From: CADCTM01 sp049671305
GTDB taxonomy: Bacteria; Cyanobacteriota; Cyanobacteriia; Cyanobacteriales; Coleofasciculaceae
Length of the DNA: 64,000 bases
Assembly (NCBI GenBank): GCA_049671305.1
Contig: JBATUR010000030.1
Coordinates: 29,700 to 93,699 of the forward strand
Direction: 5' to 3'
The notes beneath the pieces are model-generated. The model was not told where the DNA came from. It saw nothing but the letters and a program-made list of their open reading frames with translations, and did not search any database. Positions 34,070-43,001 of this stretch are shown here, piece by piece. The position numbers and the translations under genes were made by a program. Every line of letters starts with the position of its first letter. The first letter of the stretch is position 1.

Positions 34070-34375
34070 CTAGATGCGATATTGATCTTTCTTGCTGTAG
34101 AGAGTCTGATTATCAACATTTACTGTGTCAATAATTCCAACTACCATAGCGTCGATGGGACGGGTATTACTGTCACCTACCTGGCGTGCAGCGCTACCCA
34201 GGCTGACAAGAACCCATTCGTCCATGCCTGCGCCAACATTGTCTGCTGCCACTTCGTACTTGGGCAATAGCTGTCCTTCCTCATCTAAGAATTGTAATAA
34301 AAGGAATTTGACGCCTCTTAGACTCGCTTCTTTGTAAGTACTGACAACTGTGCCACGAACTTTGGCAATTTGCAT
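34070..34375 (-). CDS. ccmL: carboxysome vertex protein CcmL
   Basis: This 101-residue protein is of the EutN/CcmL (Pfam03319) family, forming pentamers that cap shell vertices. It begins MQIAKVRGTVVSTYKEASLRG and contains KFLLLQFLDEEG, the pore-side tract ADNVGAGMDEWVLVSLGSAAR and DAMVVGIIDTV, all typical. Length matches the family. The gene lies 4 bp after the stop of ccmK1 and 158 bp before ccmM, which fits one operon. Confidence 0.96.
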   Translation of the reverse strand: MQIAKVRGTVVSTYKEASLRGVKFLLLQFLDEEGQLLPKYEVAADNVGAGMDEWVLVSLGSAARQVGDSNTRPIDAMVVGIIDTVNVDNQTLYSKKDQYRI

Positions 34376-34379
34376 AATC

Positions 34380-34721
34380 CTATGGGCGGTTCAGCGGACG
34401 AATAGCATTGGTGCTTTCGCGGAACTGCTGAACGTCTTCGGTGTAACGAATTGGTAGCACGTACTCTAGGTTTTCGTGAGGACGAGCAATGATATGGGTT
34501 GATAAAACCTGACCACCATTGACTCGCTTTACGTTATCAACTCCAGCCGCGACTGAAGCTTGTACTTCTGAAACATCGCCCCGCACGATCACTGTGACTC
34601 GACCACTACCGATTTTTTCGTAACCAACCAGGGTGACACGAGCGGCTTTTACCATTGCGTCTGCTGCTTCAACGACAGCAGGAAAGCCTAAAGTTTCTAC
34701 CATTCCAACGGCGATTGACAT
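34380..34721 (-). CDS. ccmK1: carboxysome shell hexamer protein CcmK1
   Basis: This 113-residue single BMC-domain protein forms hexameric facets of the shell. It starts MSIAVGMVETLGFPAVVEAADAM and has the pore loop KIGSG, the RVTVIVRGDVSEVQ strand and the edge Lys/Arg region IIARPHENLEYVLPI. It is longer than its neighbour by a ~10-residue C-terminal tail (ESTNAIRPLNRP), the difference that separates CcmK1 from CcmK2 in Synechocystis. It lies 89 bp after ccmK2 and 4 bp before ccmL. Confidence 0.94.
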   Translation of the reverse strand: MSIAVGMVETLGFPAVVEAADAMVKAARVTLVGYEKIGSGRVTVIVRGDVSEVQASVAAGVDNVKRVNGGQVLSTHIIARPHENLEYVLPIRYTEDVQQFRESTNAIRPLNRP

Positions 34722-34810
34722 GAATTTTCTTCCTTTTTTTTAAATGATGAGAGTTGATAGTCTCTGCCTGTTTAACAAGGTCAACCGAGCAGATGTCGGC
34801 ACTGTTTGTC

Positions 34811-35122
34811 CTAATAGGTACGGAACTGTTCGACAGCTTCGCTGTAGCGAATCGGCAAAACATATTCTAAGTTCTCATGAGGACGAGCAATGATATGGGT
34901 TGATACGACTTCACCCCCATTTACCCGTTGAGCTGACTCAACTCCTGCAGCTATTGAGGCTTGCACCTCGGAGACATCCCCCCGAATAATCACTGTCACG
35001 CGAGCGCTACCAATTTTCTCATAGCCTACAAGGGTAACACGAGCGGCTTTCACCATCGCGTCTGCCGCTTCTACAACGGCTGGAAAACCCTTTGTTTCTA
35101 ACATTCCGACGGCAATTGACAT
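34811..35122 (-). CDS. ccmK2: carboxysome shell hexamer protein CcmK2
   Basis: This 103-residue BMC-domain protein, first gene of the ccm operon, is the usual major facet protein. It shares nearly the whole sequence with CcmK1 (GYEKIGSARVTVIIRGDVSEVQ, IIARPHENLEYVLPIRY) but ends at EQFRTY without the longer tail. The pore motif is KIGSA, with Ala where CcmK1 has Gly. Transcription starts in the 669-bp divergent region shared with ndhF4. Confidence 0.95.
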   Translation of the reverse strand: MSIAVGMLETKGFPAVVEAADAMVKAARVTLVGYEKIGSARVTVIIRGDVSEVQASIAAGVESAQRVNGGEVVSTHIIARPHENLEYVLPIRYSEAVEQFRTY

Positions 35123-35791
35123 TGCGCTTTTCTCCTGGTGGACTCTCAGTCAAATACAAGTGTGCAAATCAGTTTTTAGCAAAAAATGGACGGGGTGACC
35201 ATTTTTTCGTTTGAGAAAGCTCTCTCATTAAGTACTAAACCAAGCATAGAGAACCTTGGCATACTTAATCAATATAAATTATTATTATAATTCTCAATGA
35301 ATCAGCTTAGAAAAACTTAACAATCGTCATCAGTCGCCATCTGTTTTAACGAAAATTCATGGTTTTGGAGAATAGTTACTTTATGTTTTATAATTTTTTT
35401 ATAACTTTTCTATAAGCTAGACCCCTAGTATCTTATATTCCTGACAACTGGTGCTCAAGAAAGGAATCCCTTATAGCCAGGTAACCTTCACAGGATCACC
35501 GAGTCTTGGAAGGTGCTGACTTTCTTCTTATAAGTTAGTTTTACCGCTGCCATAAGAACTACTTGTCTGAGCAGATCTAGTGATTTTTGATAGTCAAGCT
35601 CCGATTTGAAAGCAAAATCCAGATATTTGCTGGCTCAGAATCATTTTTTAATAAAGTTGAGAATTAGCCAACAGACAAACTCAAAAATTATTAGCTAGTC
35701 ATAAACAATCGCCTTCATTTTTTTTGGGAAACCTACCCAAGTTGTATTGTTCAAATCTTAATTAATTAAATGAGCCCAGAGGGATGAAAAC
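35123..35791. promoter_or_regulatory. divergent control region of the ccm and ndhF4-ndhD4-cupB operons
   Basis: This 669-bp AT-rich region is free of genes and lies between ccmK2 (minus) and ndhF4 (plus), so it must hold both promoters and long leaders. It contains a TTA-N7-TAA motif (35381-35393), a T-N11-A type palindrome just after it and a TTAATTAATTAA word near 35757. A Shine-Dalgarno-like GAGGG sits ten bases before the ndhF4 ATG. Confidence 0.6.
35381..35393. promoter_or_regulatory. candidate CbbR/CmpR-type binding site (TTA-N7-TAA)
   Basis: The 13-mer TTATGTTTTATAA is a palindrome that fits the TTA-N7/8-TAA consensus reported for CmpR. A second interrupted palindrome, TTATAACTTTTCTATAA, follows within 25 bp (to 35415). 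Two half-site pairs in tandem are what LysR tetramers need. In AT-rich DNA such words also occur by chance. Confidence 0.4.
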
Positions 35792-37687
35792 ATGACTGAA
35801 GAGTTTTTGAAAACAACTTGGTGGATACCCTTTTACGGGTTAGTTGGCGCTGTTTTAACCTTACCTTGGGCAACCGGATTCATTCGTCGGACAGGACCTA
35901 GACCAGCCGCTTACTTTAACTTGTTGATGACAGTTTTTGCCTGTATTCATGGTGGCTTGGTCTTAATTTCTGTTTTAAACTATCCCAGCCAAGAAATAGT
36001 TTATCATTGGCTCCACGTTGCTGACTTTGATTTATCCTTAGCTGTAGAAATTTCCCCAATCAGCGTTGGGGCAATGGAAGTTATCACCAGTCTCAGTCTG
36101 CTGGCACAACTTTATTCTTTAGGGTATATGGAGAAAGATTGGGCAATTGCTCGTTTCTTTGCCTTGATGGGATTTTTTGAAGCGGCAATGAGTGGTATTG
36201 CCCTGAGTGACTCCTTGTTTCTCAGCTACGCCCTCTTAGAAATGCTTACCCTCAGCACCTACCTAATCGTCGGTTTTTGGTATGCTCAACCGTTAGTAGT
36301 CACAGCCGCGCGAGATGCCTTCCTAACTAAGCGGGTAGGCGATATCATCTTGTTGATGGGCGTTGTCACGTTGGCAACCTTATCTGGAAGCTTAAACTTT
36401 CCTGACTTATATGAATGGGCAGCGACGGCGAATTTGCCACCACTGACGGCAAATTTATTGGGGTTAGCGCTAATATCAGGTTCTATTGGCAAATGCGCTC
36501 AATTTCCCTTGCATTTATGGCTTGACGAGGCAATGGAAGGACCAAACCCTGCATCTTTGTTGCGTAACTCCTTAGTAGTTGGTTGCGGTGCCTATGTTTT
36601 GATTAAACTGCTACCAATTTTAGCTTTATCACCTCTTACCTTATCTACCTTAATAGGAATCGGCACAGTTACAGCAATTGGAGCATCATTAGTTGCCATT
36701 GCCCAAATTGATATTAAGCGATCGCTTTCCCATACTACTAGCGCCTATCTGGGACTCATCTTCATTGCCCTAGGGATGCAACGTGCCGATGTCGCCGCCG
36801 CCTTACTAGTTGCCCATGCCGTCGCCAAAGCCTTGCTATTTATGAGCATTGGTTCCGTCATTCTCGTTACCAACAACCAAGACCTGACCGAAATGGGCAA
36901 TCTGTGGTCACGGATGCCTGCTACCACTAGCGCCTTTATTGTGGGAGCTGCCGGTTTAATCGGACTACTACCTTTAGGAGGATATTGGGCGATAAGTAAA
37001 GCAATTAACGCCTTTTGGGGAGAATATCCCTGGATAGTAGCAATATTCCTCTTCGTCAACGGCATCACCGCCTTTGGCATTACCCGTATTTATCGTTTAG
37101 TCTTCCTGGGTAGCCCTCAGGCAAAAACCCGTCGCGCCCCCGAAGTAGACTGGCCTATGGCACTACCAATGGTGACATTAACCATCGTCACACTATTGAC
37201 ACCATTGTTGCTGCAAAAACTCTCACTCTGGCCTATAGAAAAATACAAATACCTGATCCAAACCATACAGTTACTATTAGTAGCATCTAGTTTAATCGGC
37301 TGCGGATTAGGTTCAGTCGTCTACCTACCGAGAACCTGGTCACGATCATTTTTAGTTCCTTTAAAATTTGTCCAAGACTTACTAGCATACGACTTTTATA
37401 TTGATCGACTTTACCGAGTTACTGTAATTTTTGCCGTTGATTTGTTCTCCAAAATCTCCGCCTGGATTGACCTCTATCTTGTCGATGGTTTAGTTAATTT
37501 CGTAGGTTTGGCTACTGTTTTTAGCGGTCAAAGTTTGAAGTATAGTGCTTCAGGCAAGACCCAATTTTATGCCCTAACAATCTTACTAGGAATTAGCATA
37601 TTAACGCTATTTATGATCTGGCCCCTCAATCAATGGGATTGGAGTCAGTGGTCTTTAAAACAGTGGTCATTACTCAGCCGTCAGTAA
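35792..37687 (+). CDS. ndhF4: NDH-1 subunit NdhF4 (CO2-uptake type)
   Basis: This 631-residue proton-pumping antiporter-like subunit belongs to a specialised NDH-1 complex in the thylakoid membrane. About 16 hydrophobic segments are seen. Conserved parts include the family Glu in YALLEMLTLSTYLIVG, the block GKCAQFPLHLWLDEAMEGPNPAS, the Lys in QIDIKRSLSHTTSAYLG and HAVAKALLFMSIG. The C-terminal long helix region (YDFYIDRLYRVTVIF) is shorter than in respiratory NdhF1. The downstream gene is a CupB-size CO2-hydration protein, which assigns the set to NDH-1MS' (constitutive CO2 uptake), hence ndhF4 rather than ndhF3. Naming rests on context. Confidence 0.9.
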   Translation: MTEEFLKTTWWIPFYGLVGAVLTLPWATGFIRRTGPRPAAYFNLLMTVFACIHGGLVLISVLNYPSQEIVYHWLHVADFDLSLAVEISPISVGAMEVITSLSLLAQLYSLGYMEKDWAIARFFALMGFFEAAMSGIALSDSLFLSYALLEMLTLSTYLIVGFWYAQPLVVTAARDAFLTKRVGDIILLMGVVTLATLSGSLNFPDLYEWAATANLPPLTANLLGLALISGSIGKCAQFPLHLWLDEAMEGPNPASLLRNSLVVGCGAYVLIKLLPILALSPLTLSTLIGIGTVTAIGASLVAIAQIDIKRSLSHTTSAYLGLIFIALGMQRADVAAALLVAHAVAKALLFMSIGSVILVTNNQDLTEMGNLWSRMPATTSAFIVGAAGLIGLLPLGGYWAISKAINAFWGEYPWIVAIFLFVNGITAFGITRIYRLVFLGSPQAKTRRAPEVDWPMALPMVTLTIVTLLTPLLLQKLSLWPIEKYKYLIQTIQLLLVASSLIGCGLGSVVYLPRTWSRSFLVPLKFVQDLLAYDFYIDRLYRVTVIFAVDLFSKISAWIDLYLVDGLVNFVGLATVFSGQSLKYSASGKTQFYALTILLGISILTLFMIWPLNQWDWSQWSLKQWSLLSRQ

Positions 37688-37717
37688 TTCTTTAATTAAA
37701 TAAATAGAGGAAAAATT

Positions 37718-39211
37718 ATGCTTAGTGCCTTAATTTGGCTACCAATAATTAGTGCGGCTTTTGTGGGGTTTTGTCCCGGCATAACCGCCAAAGCAGTCAG
37801 ACAAATCTCATTAGCTGTAACGACTAGTCTTTTGATTTTATCAATTGTAATTGCGTGGCAATTTAATCCTAATCTGACAAGCCAGCAATTCTCAGAACAT
37901 TTTATCTGGATTGATGCTTTGGGATTTACCTACAGTTTGGGTATAGATGGTCTATCTTTGCCGCTATTGCTGTTAAATGCCTTATTGACAATAATCGCTC
38001 TTTATAGCAGCGATGAAACCATTGAAAGACCCCAATTATATTACTCATTGCTATTGCTCTTAAATGCAGGTGTTACGGGTGCTTTCTTAGCTCAAGATTT
38101 ACTATTATTTTTTTTGTTTTATGAACTAGAACTGATTCCTTTGTATTTGTTAATTGCAATTTGGGGAGGGCAACGCCGGGGTTATGCGGCAACAAAATTT
38201 TTGCTTTATACTGCATTTTCTGGGGCATTAATTTTAGCCGCTTTCTTGGGTGTTGTCTTTTTAAGTGGGGCGACTAGCTTTGCTTTTAGTGATACGGTGG
38301 CGCTGGCAACTTCCTTGCCAAAAAGTCAACAATTGATCTTGTTAGGAGCGATTTTGGTGGGTTTTGGTATTAAAATTCCCTTAGTACCTTTTCACACTTG
38401 GTTGCCAGATGCTCACGTTGAGGCATCAACACCTATCTCTATTTTGCTCGCAGGTGTGCTGCTGAAACTTGGTACTTATGGCTTATTGCGGTTTGGACTG
38501 CAATTATTTCCCGAAGCTTGGGCATCTTTGTCTACAGGGTTGGCAATTTGGGCAGTGGTAAGTGTGCTGTATGGGGCATTTAATGCGATCGCTCAACGTG
38601 ATATGAAAAAGATGGTAGCTTATAGTTCGGTTGCTCACATGGGCTATATTCTCCTCGCCGCCGCCGCCGCCACTCCTCTTTCTCTAGCTGCTGCCGTTTT
38701 ACAAATGGTCAGTCATGGTTTAATCTCGGCGCTACTGTTTTTTCTAGTGGGTGTAGTTTATAAAAAGACTGGTTCACGAGATTTAGATGTCCTCAATGGT
38801 TTACTAAATCCTGAACGAGGTTTAGCACTAATTGGGACGTTAATGATGCTAGGGGTGATGGCAAGTGCTGGAATTCCTGGAATGGTTGGGTTTATTTCGG
38901 AGTTTCTGGTCTTTCGTGGCAGTTATGAAGTATTTCCGGTACAAACCCTATTGTGTATGATTGGTACTGGTTTAACCGCTGTTTACTTGCTAATTTTGTT
39001 AGACCGTGCATTTTTTGGTCGCCTATCGACACGGGTGTTGAATTTACCGAATGTGGTCTGGAAAGAACGTACACCAGCCTTGATTTTAGCGATTTTAATT
39101 GTTGTCTTGGGCATCCAACCAGGCTGGCTATTGGGTTTGAGTGAGGCGACAACAGCGGCAATGGTTACAAATATACCAATGGTAGTAAAATCAGTGACCA
39201 GAACAGAATGA
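37718..39211 (+). CDS. ndhD4: NDH-1 subunit NdhD4 (CO2-uptake type)
   Basis: This 497-residue membrane subunit pairs with NdhF4 in NDH-1MS'. It has about 14 transmembrane helices. Key features are the Glu in FFLFYELELIPLYLLIAIWGG, IKIPLVPFHTWLPDAHVEASTPISILLAGVLLK (the NuoM/NdhD signature), the Lys in QRDMKKMVAYSSVAHMG and the late Glu in MVGFISEFLVFRG. An AGAGGA ribosome site sits nine bases before the ATG, 30 bp after ndhF4. Distinction from NdhD1/D2/D3 is by position next to ndhF4 and cupB. Confidence 0.91.
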   Translation: MLSALIWLPIISAAFVGFCPGITAKAVRQISLAVTTSLLILSIVIAWQFNPNLTSQQFSEHFIWIDALGFTYSLGIDGLSLPLLLLNALLTIIALYSSDETIERPQLYYSLLLLLNAGVTGAFLAQDLLLFFLFYELELIPLYLLIAIWGGQRRGYAATKFLLYTAFSGALILAAFLGVVFLSGATSFAFSDTVALATSLPKSQQLILLGAILVGFGIKIPLVPFHTWLPDAHVEASTPISILLAGVLLKLGTYGLLRFGLQLFPEAWASLSTGLAIWAVVSVLYGAFNAIAQRDMKKMVAYSSVAHMGYILLAAAAATPLSLAAAVLQMVSHGLISALLFFLVGVVYKKTGSRDLDVLNGLLNPERGLALIGTLMMLGVMASAGIPGMVGFISEFLVFRGSYEVFPVQTLLCMIGTGLTAVYLLILLDRAFFGRLSTRVLNLPNVVWKERTPALILAILIVVLGIQPGWLLGLSEATTAAMVTNIPMVVKSVTRTE

Positions 39212-39334
39212 GTAGGTCTACTTCTGATATCAGCTAAATTTAGCAATTTTTAGGCGTGAAGTATATACAACTTCAATTTCCGCTAAACTTAACGACTAAA
39301 ATAAGCTTTAAATTAACAGAGCTAGAGAATTTAA

Positions 39335-40465
39335 ATGGTAATCAGCAAAAAGAAATCTCGTAATCATCCTTTAGAAAACTATATTAAACGACTGATTGCG
39401 GGCGGTGCATTGCTACCAGAAACGCCGGAAAATCTGCAAGAAGTGGTTGGTATCCTCAAAAGTTATGGCATTGTTTTGGATGCCTATTCACGCAATCTTA
39501 ACTACATTGCCGAAAATCAATTTTTGGTCTTTTTTCCCTTTTTTAAATACTTTAATGGTGAAGTGTCACTAAATAAATTGCTGCATCATTGGTGGCACGA
39601 CCGCATTAATTTTGAGTATGCTGAGTACTGTATGAAGACCATGTTCTGGCATGGTGGCGGTGGTTTGGATGCTTATTTAGATACAAAGGAGTTTGATTTG
39701 CGATCGCAACAAGCAATTCAAGCCCGATTTAAAGGCAATCTCCCGGTTCAATCTCTGCAATGGCTCTTTCCTGAATTTTTGACCGAACACGTGCGTCAGT
39801 TGGCTTATTACAGCGGGCTAGGGCAATTTTGGCGAGTGATGAGTGATATGTTTTTGGAGTTGTCTGACCTTTATGACCAGGGCACAATTACCTCAATTAC
39901 TGATGTTGTTGAACATATCCGTGCAGGTTTGGTTGCTGCCGCCAATTTACCAATTACTTATGCCGCAAATATTCGCGGGCAAAAGTATGAAATCATTCCT
40001 AAATCTGTTGGCTTGACATTTCTGGCTGATACGGCAATACCTTATGTAGAGGCAATTTTCTTTCGAGGAACGCCGTTTCGGGGTACAGTTTCTTATAATG
40101 CTCAGGCACATCAGATTTCTCCTGACCAAAGTCTCTTTACTTATGGCGCGTTGTATGCCGACCCTCTGCCAACGGGAGGCGCTGGCATTCCACCAACCCT
40201 GGCGATGCAGGATATGCGTCATTATTTGCCAGAATACCTGCATAAAATTTATCTAAACTCAAGTCGTGGTGAAGATGATTTGCGGGTAAAAATTTGTATA
40301 AGTTTCCAAAAGTCAATGTTTTGTGTAACTACTGCAACAATTTTTGGACTAGCACCTTATCCACTTGATACTAACGATCCAGAGCAACAAGAAAAAAATC
40401 ATATTTACCTAGAAAGCTGGATGGATCGTTTCCTGACATCGCGCTTGAAGGAGGTTAATCCTTAA
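39335..40465 (+). CDS. cupB: CO2 hydration protein CupB (ChpX)
   Basis: This 376-residue cyanobacteria-specific protein sits on NDH-1MS-type complexes and is thought to turn CO2 into bicarbonate vectorially, acting as a carbonic-anhydrase-like part. There is no signal peptide. It is rich in His, Cys and aromatic residues, e.g. HHWWHDRINFEYAEYCMKTM and MFWHGGGGLDAYL, likely metal-site regions. The length is closer to CupB (~380) than CupA (~430-450), and no cupS gene follows, both pointing to the constitutive low-affinity NDH-1MS' system. The gene lies 123 bp downstream of ndhD4 on the same strand. Confidence 0.9.
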   Translation: MVISKKKSRNHPLENYIKRLIAGGALLPETPENLQEVVGILKSYGIVLDAYSRNLNYIAENQFLVFFPFFKYFNGEVSLNKLLHHWWHDRINFEYAEYCMKTMFWHGGGGLDAYLDTKEFDLRSQQAIQARFKGNLPVQSLQWLFPEFLTEHVRQLAYYSGLGQFWRVMSDMFLELSDLYDQGTITSITDVVEHIRAGLVAAANLPITYAANIRGQKYEIIPKSVGLTFLADTAIPYVEAIFFRGTPFRGTVSYNAQAHQISPDQSLFTYGALYADPLPTGGAGIPPTLAMQDMRHYLPEYLHKIYLNSSRGEDDLRVKICISFQKSMFCVTTATIFGLAPYPLDTNDPEQQEKNHIYLESWMDRFLTSRLKEVNP

Positions 40466-40480
40466 AATCTGAGCAAATAA

Positions 40481-40744
40481 TCAAAGTTCAGCCCGAATTG
40501 TAAAAGCATAATCTCCTCCCGGTTCAAGTTGATAATCACAACGCTCTAAAAATCGTCCTAGTGGTTCTTGGATCAAAGCACGTCCTAAAGAAGGTCGCAC
40601 TGATAACTGACCTTCACGGAAACACCACTGAAACTGCCACTTGTATTCTGCTGCTTGAACTTCACCTTCCATCTTGCCTTGTAGCCAAGAGTGGTATGTA
40701 ATTCTAACGTAAGCTGTAGTTTCCGGCAGACTCATAGAACTCAC
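40481..40744 (-). CDS. DUF3146-like small cyanobacterial protein
   Basis: This 87-residue soluble protein is probably all beta: alternating aromatic and charged residues in TTAYVRITYHSWLQGKMEGEV, then WQFQWCFREGQLSVRPSLGRALI and the end LEPGGDYAFTIRAEL. The pattern fits the cyanobacterial DUF3146 family as I recall it; no function is known. It is convergent with cupB (16 bp between stops), so it is not part of the CO2-uptake operon. The start ATG gives MSSMSLP; a second ATG lies four codons later. Confidence 0.72.
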   Translation of the reverse strand: MSSMSLPETTAYVRITYHSWLQGKMEGEVQAAEYKWQFQWCFREGQLSVRPSLGRALIQEPLGRFLERCDYQLEPGGDYAFTIRAEL

Positions 40745-40804
40745 AATAAAAGATAATTCTGCTCTACTTTAAAAACTTACATTAGCAAATTTGAACCTAA
40801 AGAG

Positions 40805-40838
40805 ATAAAAACTTCCGTCAACCCTTGCTGACGGGAAG
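40805..40838 (-). terminator. terminator of the 40883-41842 gene
   Basis: A stem of CTTCCGTCA against TGACGGGAAG (one bulge) with an 8-nt loop is followed on the minus strand by a five-T run (complement of 40807-40811). It lies 45 bp after the glycosyltransferase stop. Confidence 0.65.
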
Positions 40839-40882
40839 AACAATTGAGGAGTTAGTAGCCATGCCCAAAATGCCATCTTTTC

Positions 40883-41842
40883 TTACTTTTTAGAGATTAA
40901 ATTTTTACTACCTTGGGTTAGTTTTTTGATAATTTTGTTTTTGTAGACATTAAGCAAGCTATAAGAATCTTCCACTTGCAACCAAAAATCAGCAGTAGCG
41001 CCGGTATAGCCACGTTCTTTTTGAATAAACTGCCTTCTGGCAAAATTCATCGGTTCTGCATAAGCTTCTGTTGTTGATAACCTGGGTTTTGGTCCACACC
41101 AGTGAATCACTTTAGCCTGTTCATTTTCTAATACTGGTCCTGTTTCTGGCACAGGAAAAAGCTTTTTTAGTTCTGCTTGATCAAAATCTGGCACAACTAA
41201 TTGCATTGGTGCTTGTCCCAAACGAATTCTGCCTTGATCAGCAGCGCGAAACAGCATAAAGTTTAAAAATCCCATTTCGCCATATTTGAAAATATTGGGA
41301 TATTTGGCGTTAAAGTCTAAAATTTCCAGATATTCATCTAGGCTAAAAATACCCCGCGTTGCCAAAAAAGTTCCTGTACAAAAATAATCATTACGATGAG
41401 CTTGCCAATTAAAATCCGGGAAATGCTGTTCAATTTGTGAAACTTCAAAAAAGAACTTAGAAACTAGTTCATCTGAATAGCCATAACTAGCTTGATCAAT
41501 AATTACATCAAATTGCTCAAAGTTCTGATATTTGAGAACATTTCCCCAAACATTGGTATCAGCATCTAAATAAAGAAAGTGCTGCCAAGGGCTTTCCCAA
41601 AAGGCAATCATTTTGGTTTTTCCCCAACCAAAGCTTCTTTTTTTGAGGATTTCATTGCTGATAGTATGATGATTAATAACTTGGACTTGATAAGCTGATT
41701 CTAGGGAACTGACCGAAAAAGTGCCATCAACAATTAAGGCAATTGGCACATCTCCTAAGAAATATCTAACGCTAGCACAACAACCTTTAGCAAAGGCGTA
41801 ATCTTGGTAACAACAGGCAATAATAATGCCAAAATCTTCCAT
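40883..41842 (-). CDS. GT-A-fold glycosyltransferase-like protein
   Basis: This 319-residue protein reads as a nucleotide-sugar transferase of GT-A type. The N-terminal strand-helix part (FGIIIACCYQDYAFAKGCCASV) is followed by the metal-binding DxD motif in HFLYLDADTNVWG (~93-97), then FCTGTFLATRGIF and the acceptor-side IHWCGPKPRL near ~240. There is no membrane segment. The family is not a classical GT2; it resembles proteins using UDP- or GDP-sugars on surface polysaccharides. It is divergent from the plus-strand GT2-GT4-epimerase-WecG cluster, supporting a related role. Donor and acceptor are unknown. Confidence 0.72.
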   Translation of the reverse strand: MEDFGIIIACCYQDYAFAKGCCASVRYFLGDVPIALIVDGTFSVSSLESAYQVQVINHHTISNEILKKRSFGWGKTKMIAFWESPWQHFLYLDADTNVWGNVLKYQNFEQFDVIIDQASYGYSDELVSKFFFEVSQIEQHFPDFNWQAHRNDYFCTGTFLATRGIFSLDEYLEILDFNAKYPNIFKYGEMGFLNFMLFRAADQGRIRLGQAPMQLVVPDFDQAELKKLFPVPETGPVLENEQAKVIHWCGPKPRLSTTEAYAEPMNFARRQFIQKERGYTGATADFWLQVEDSYSLLNVYKNKIIKKLTQGSKNLISKK

Positions 41843-42083
41843 AGTAGTGACTCTGACTCTTCTAATGTGATGATTTAGAGTTTTAGTTTGGGCTTTTGCT
41901 TTGAATTAACAAGTTGCACTACGATCCAATCGGTAAAATTGATGCTATTGTTTTTTTGGAGTCACCCAGAGAAAATCACTGGATTGGCAACAATTTTAAG
42001 ATGTTTATCACAGAAGCGTTAATACTGCTGTACCTGATGAACACTTTAACTTGTTGTCGCCGGGACGTAACAATTTTGAACAA

Positions 42084-43001
42084 ATGAACCGCGATCGCCT
42101 AGCAACCTTGCTAACTTGCTACAACCGCTCTTCAGAAACCATAGCTAGTTTAACGGCTCTATTCCACCAAGAGTACAGCCGCAAGGTGACAATTGATGTT
42201 TATTTGGTAGATGACGGCAGCACTGATGATACAGCAACCGCAGTCGGTCAGCATTTTCCGCAGGTAAAAATTCTCCAAGGGACTGGTAATTTGTTTTGGA
42301 ATGGGGGAATGCGTCTTGCTTTTGCCGAAGCGATGCAGCAAGACTATGATTATTATCTGTGGCTTAATGATGACACGATCCTCTATCCAAATGCCTTAGA
42401 GACGCTTTTGGCAACCTCAGAGAGTTTGCAACAGCAAGGCGAGACACGAGCAATTATTGCAGGTTCGACTTGCGATCGCCAATCCCAAGCTTTAACTTAT
42501 GGTGGAGTAGTTCGTCGTAGTCGTTGGCGCCCACTAAAATTTGATTTGTTAGAACCGATCCAACAAGTTCAGCGCTGCGATACTATTAACGGCAACTGTG
42601 TTCTAATTCCCCGAAATGTGGTGCAACTTGTTGGCAATTTAGACCCTGCTTTTACTCACTATGCCGGAGATTGGGATTATGGCTTACGTGCCACCCAACA
42701 AGGCTGTAGTGTGTGGATAGCGCCGGGATATGTGGGAACTTGTTCACAAAATTACCAGCCTAATAGTAGCAAAAATACTTCTGTGCAACTTGGTGAAGGA
42801 CTAAAAAAGATTAGTCAACCCAAAGGTTTAGCAGTTAAAGAACAAACCCTTCATCCTTTAGGAGAATGGAAGGTTTTTGCTCAAAGATATGCTGGTTTTT
42901 TTTGGTTCATTTTTTGGTTAATTCCTTATCGCAGATTATTGTGGATTTCTCTGCTGGGTAAGTCTCAAAAAAACCAAGTTAAGGGGGCAAAACATGGATA
43001 A
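42084..43001 (+). CDS. family 2 glycosyltransferase
   Basis: This 305-residue inverting GT2 (GT-A fold) enzyme has RLATLLTCYNRSSETIASL at the N-terminus, VYLVDDGSTDDT (nucleotide-binding Asp), GNLFWNGGMRLAF and the DxD-type YYLWLNDDTILYP (~90). The late TINGNCVLIPR and HYAGDWDYGLRA match rhamnosyltransferase-like GT2 members. A hydrophobic C-terminal segment (FFWFIFWLIPYRRLLWI) may tether it to the membrane. I prefer the ATG at 42084 to the TTG at 42051, which would add 11 residues. It overlaps the next gene by 8 bp and opens a plus-strand polysaccharide operon. Confidence 0.87.
   Translation: MNRDRLATLLTCYNRSSETIASLTALFHQEYSRKVTIDVYLVDDGSTDDTATAVGQHFPQVKILQGTGNLFWNGGMRLAFAEAMQQDYDYYLWLNDDTILYPNALETLLATSESLQQQGETRAIIAGSTCDRQSQALTYGGVVRRSRWRPLKFDLLEPIQQVQRCDTINGNCVLIPRNVVQLVGNLDPAFTHYAGDWDYGLRATQQGCSVWIAPGYVGTCSQNYQPNSSKNTSVQLGEGLKKISQPKGLAVKEQTLHPLGEWKVFAQRYAGFFWFIFWLIPYRRLLWISLLGKSQKNQVKGAKHG

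Noticed and set aside
33968..34270. 100-codon plus-strand frame opposite ccmL
   Set aside because: Shadow of the conserved ccmL gene.
35123..35791. Search for an NdhR-type ATAG-N8-CTAT box
   Set aside because: No clear match seen; only the TTA-N7-TAA motif is reported.
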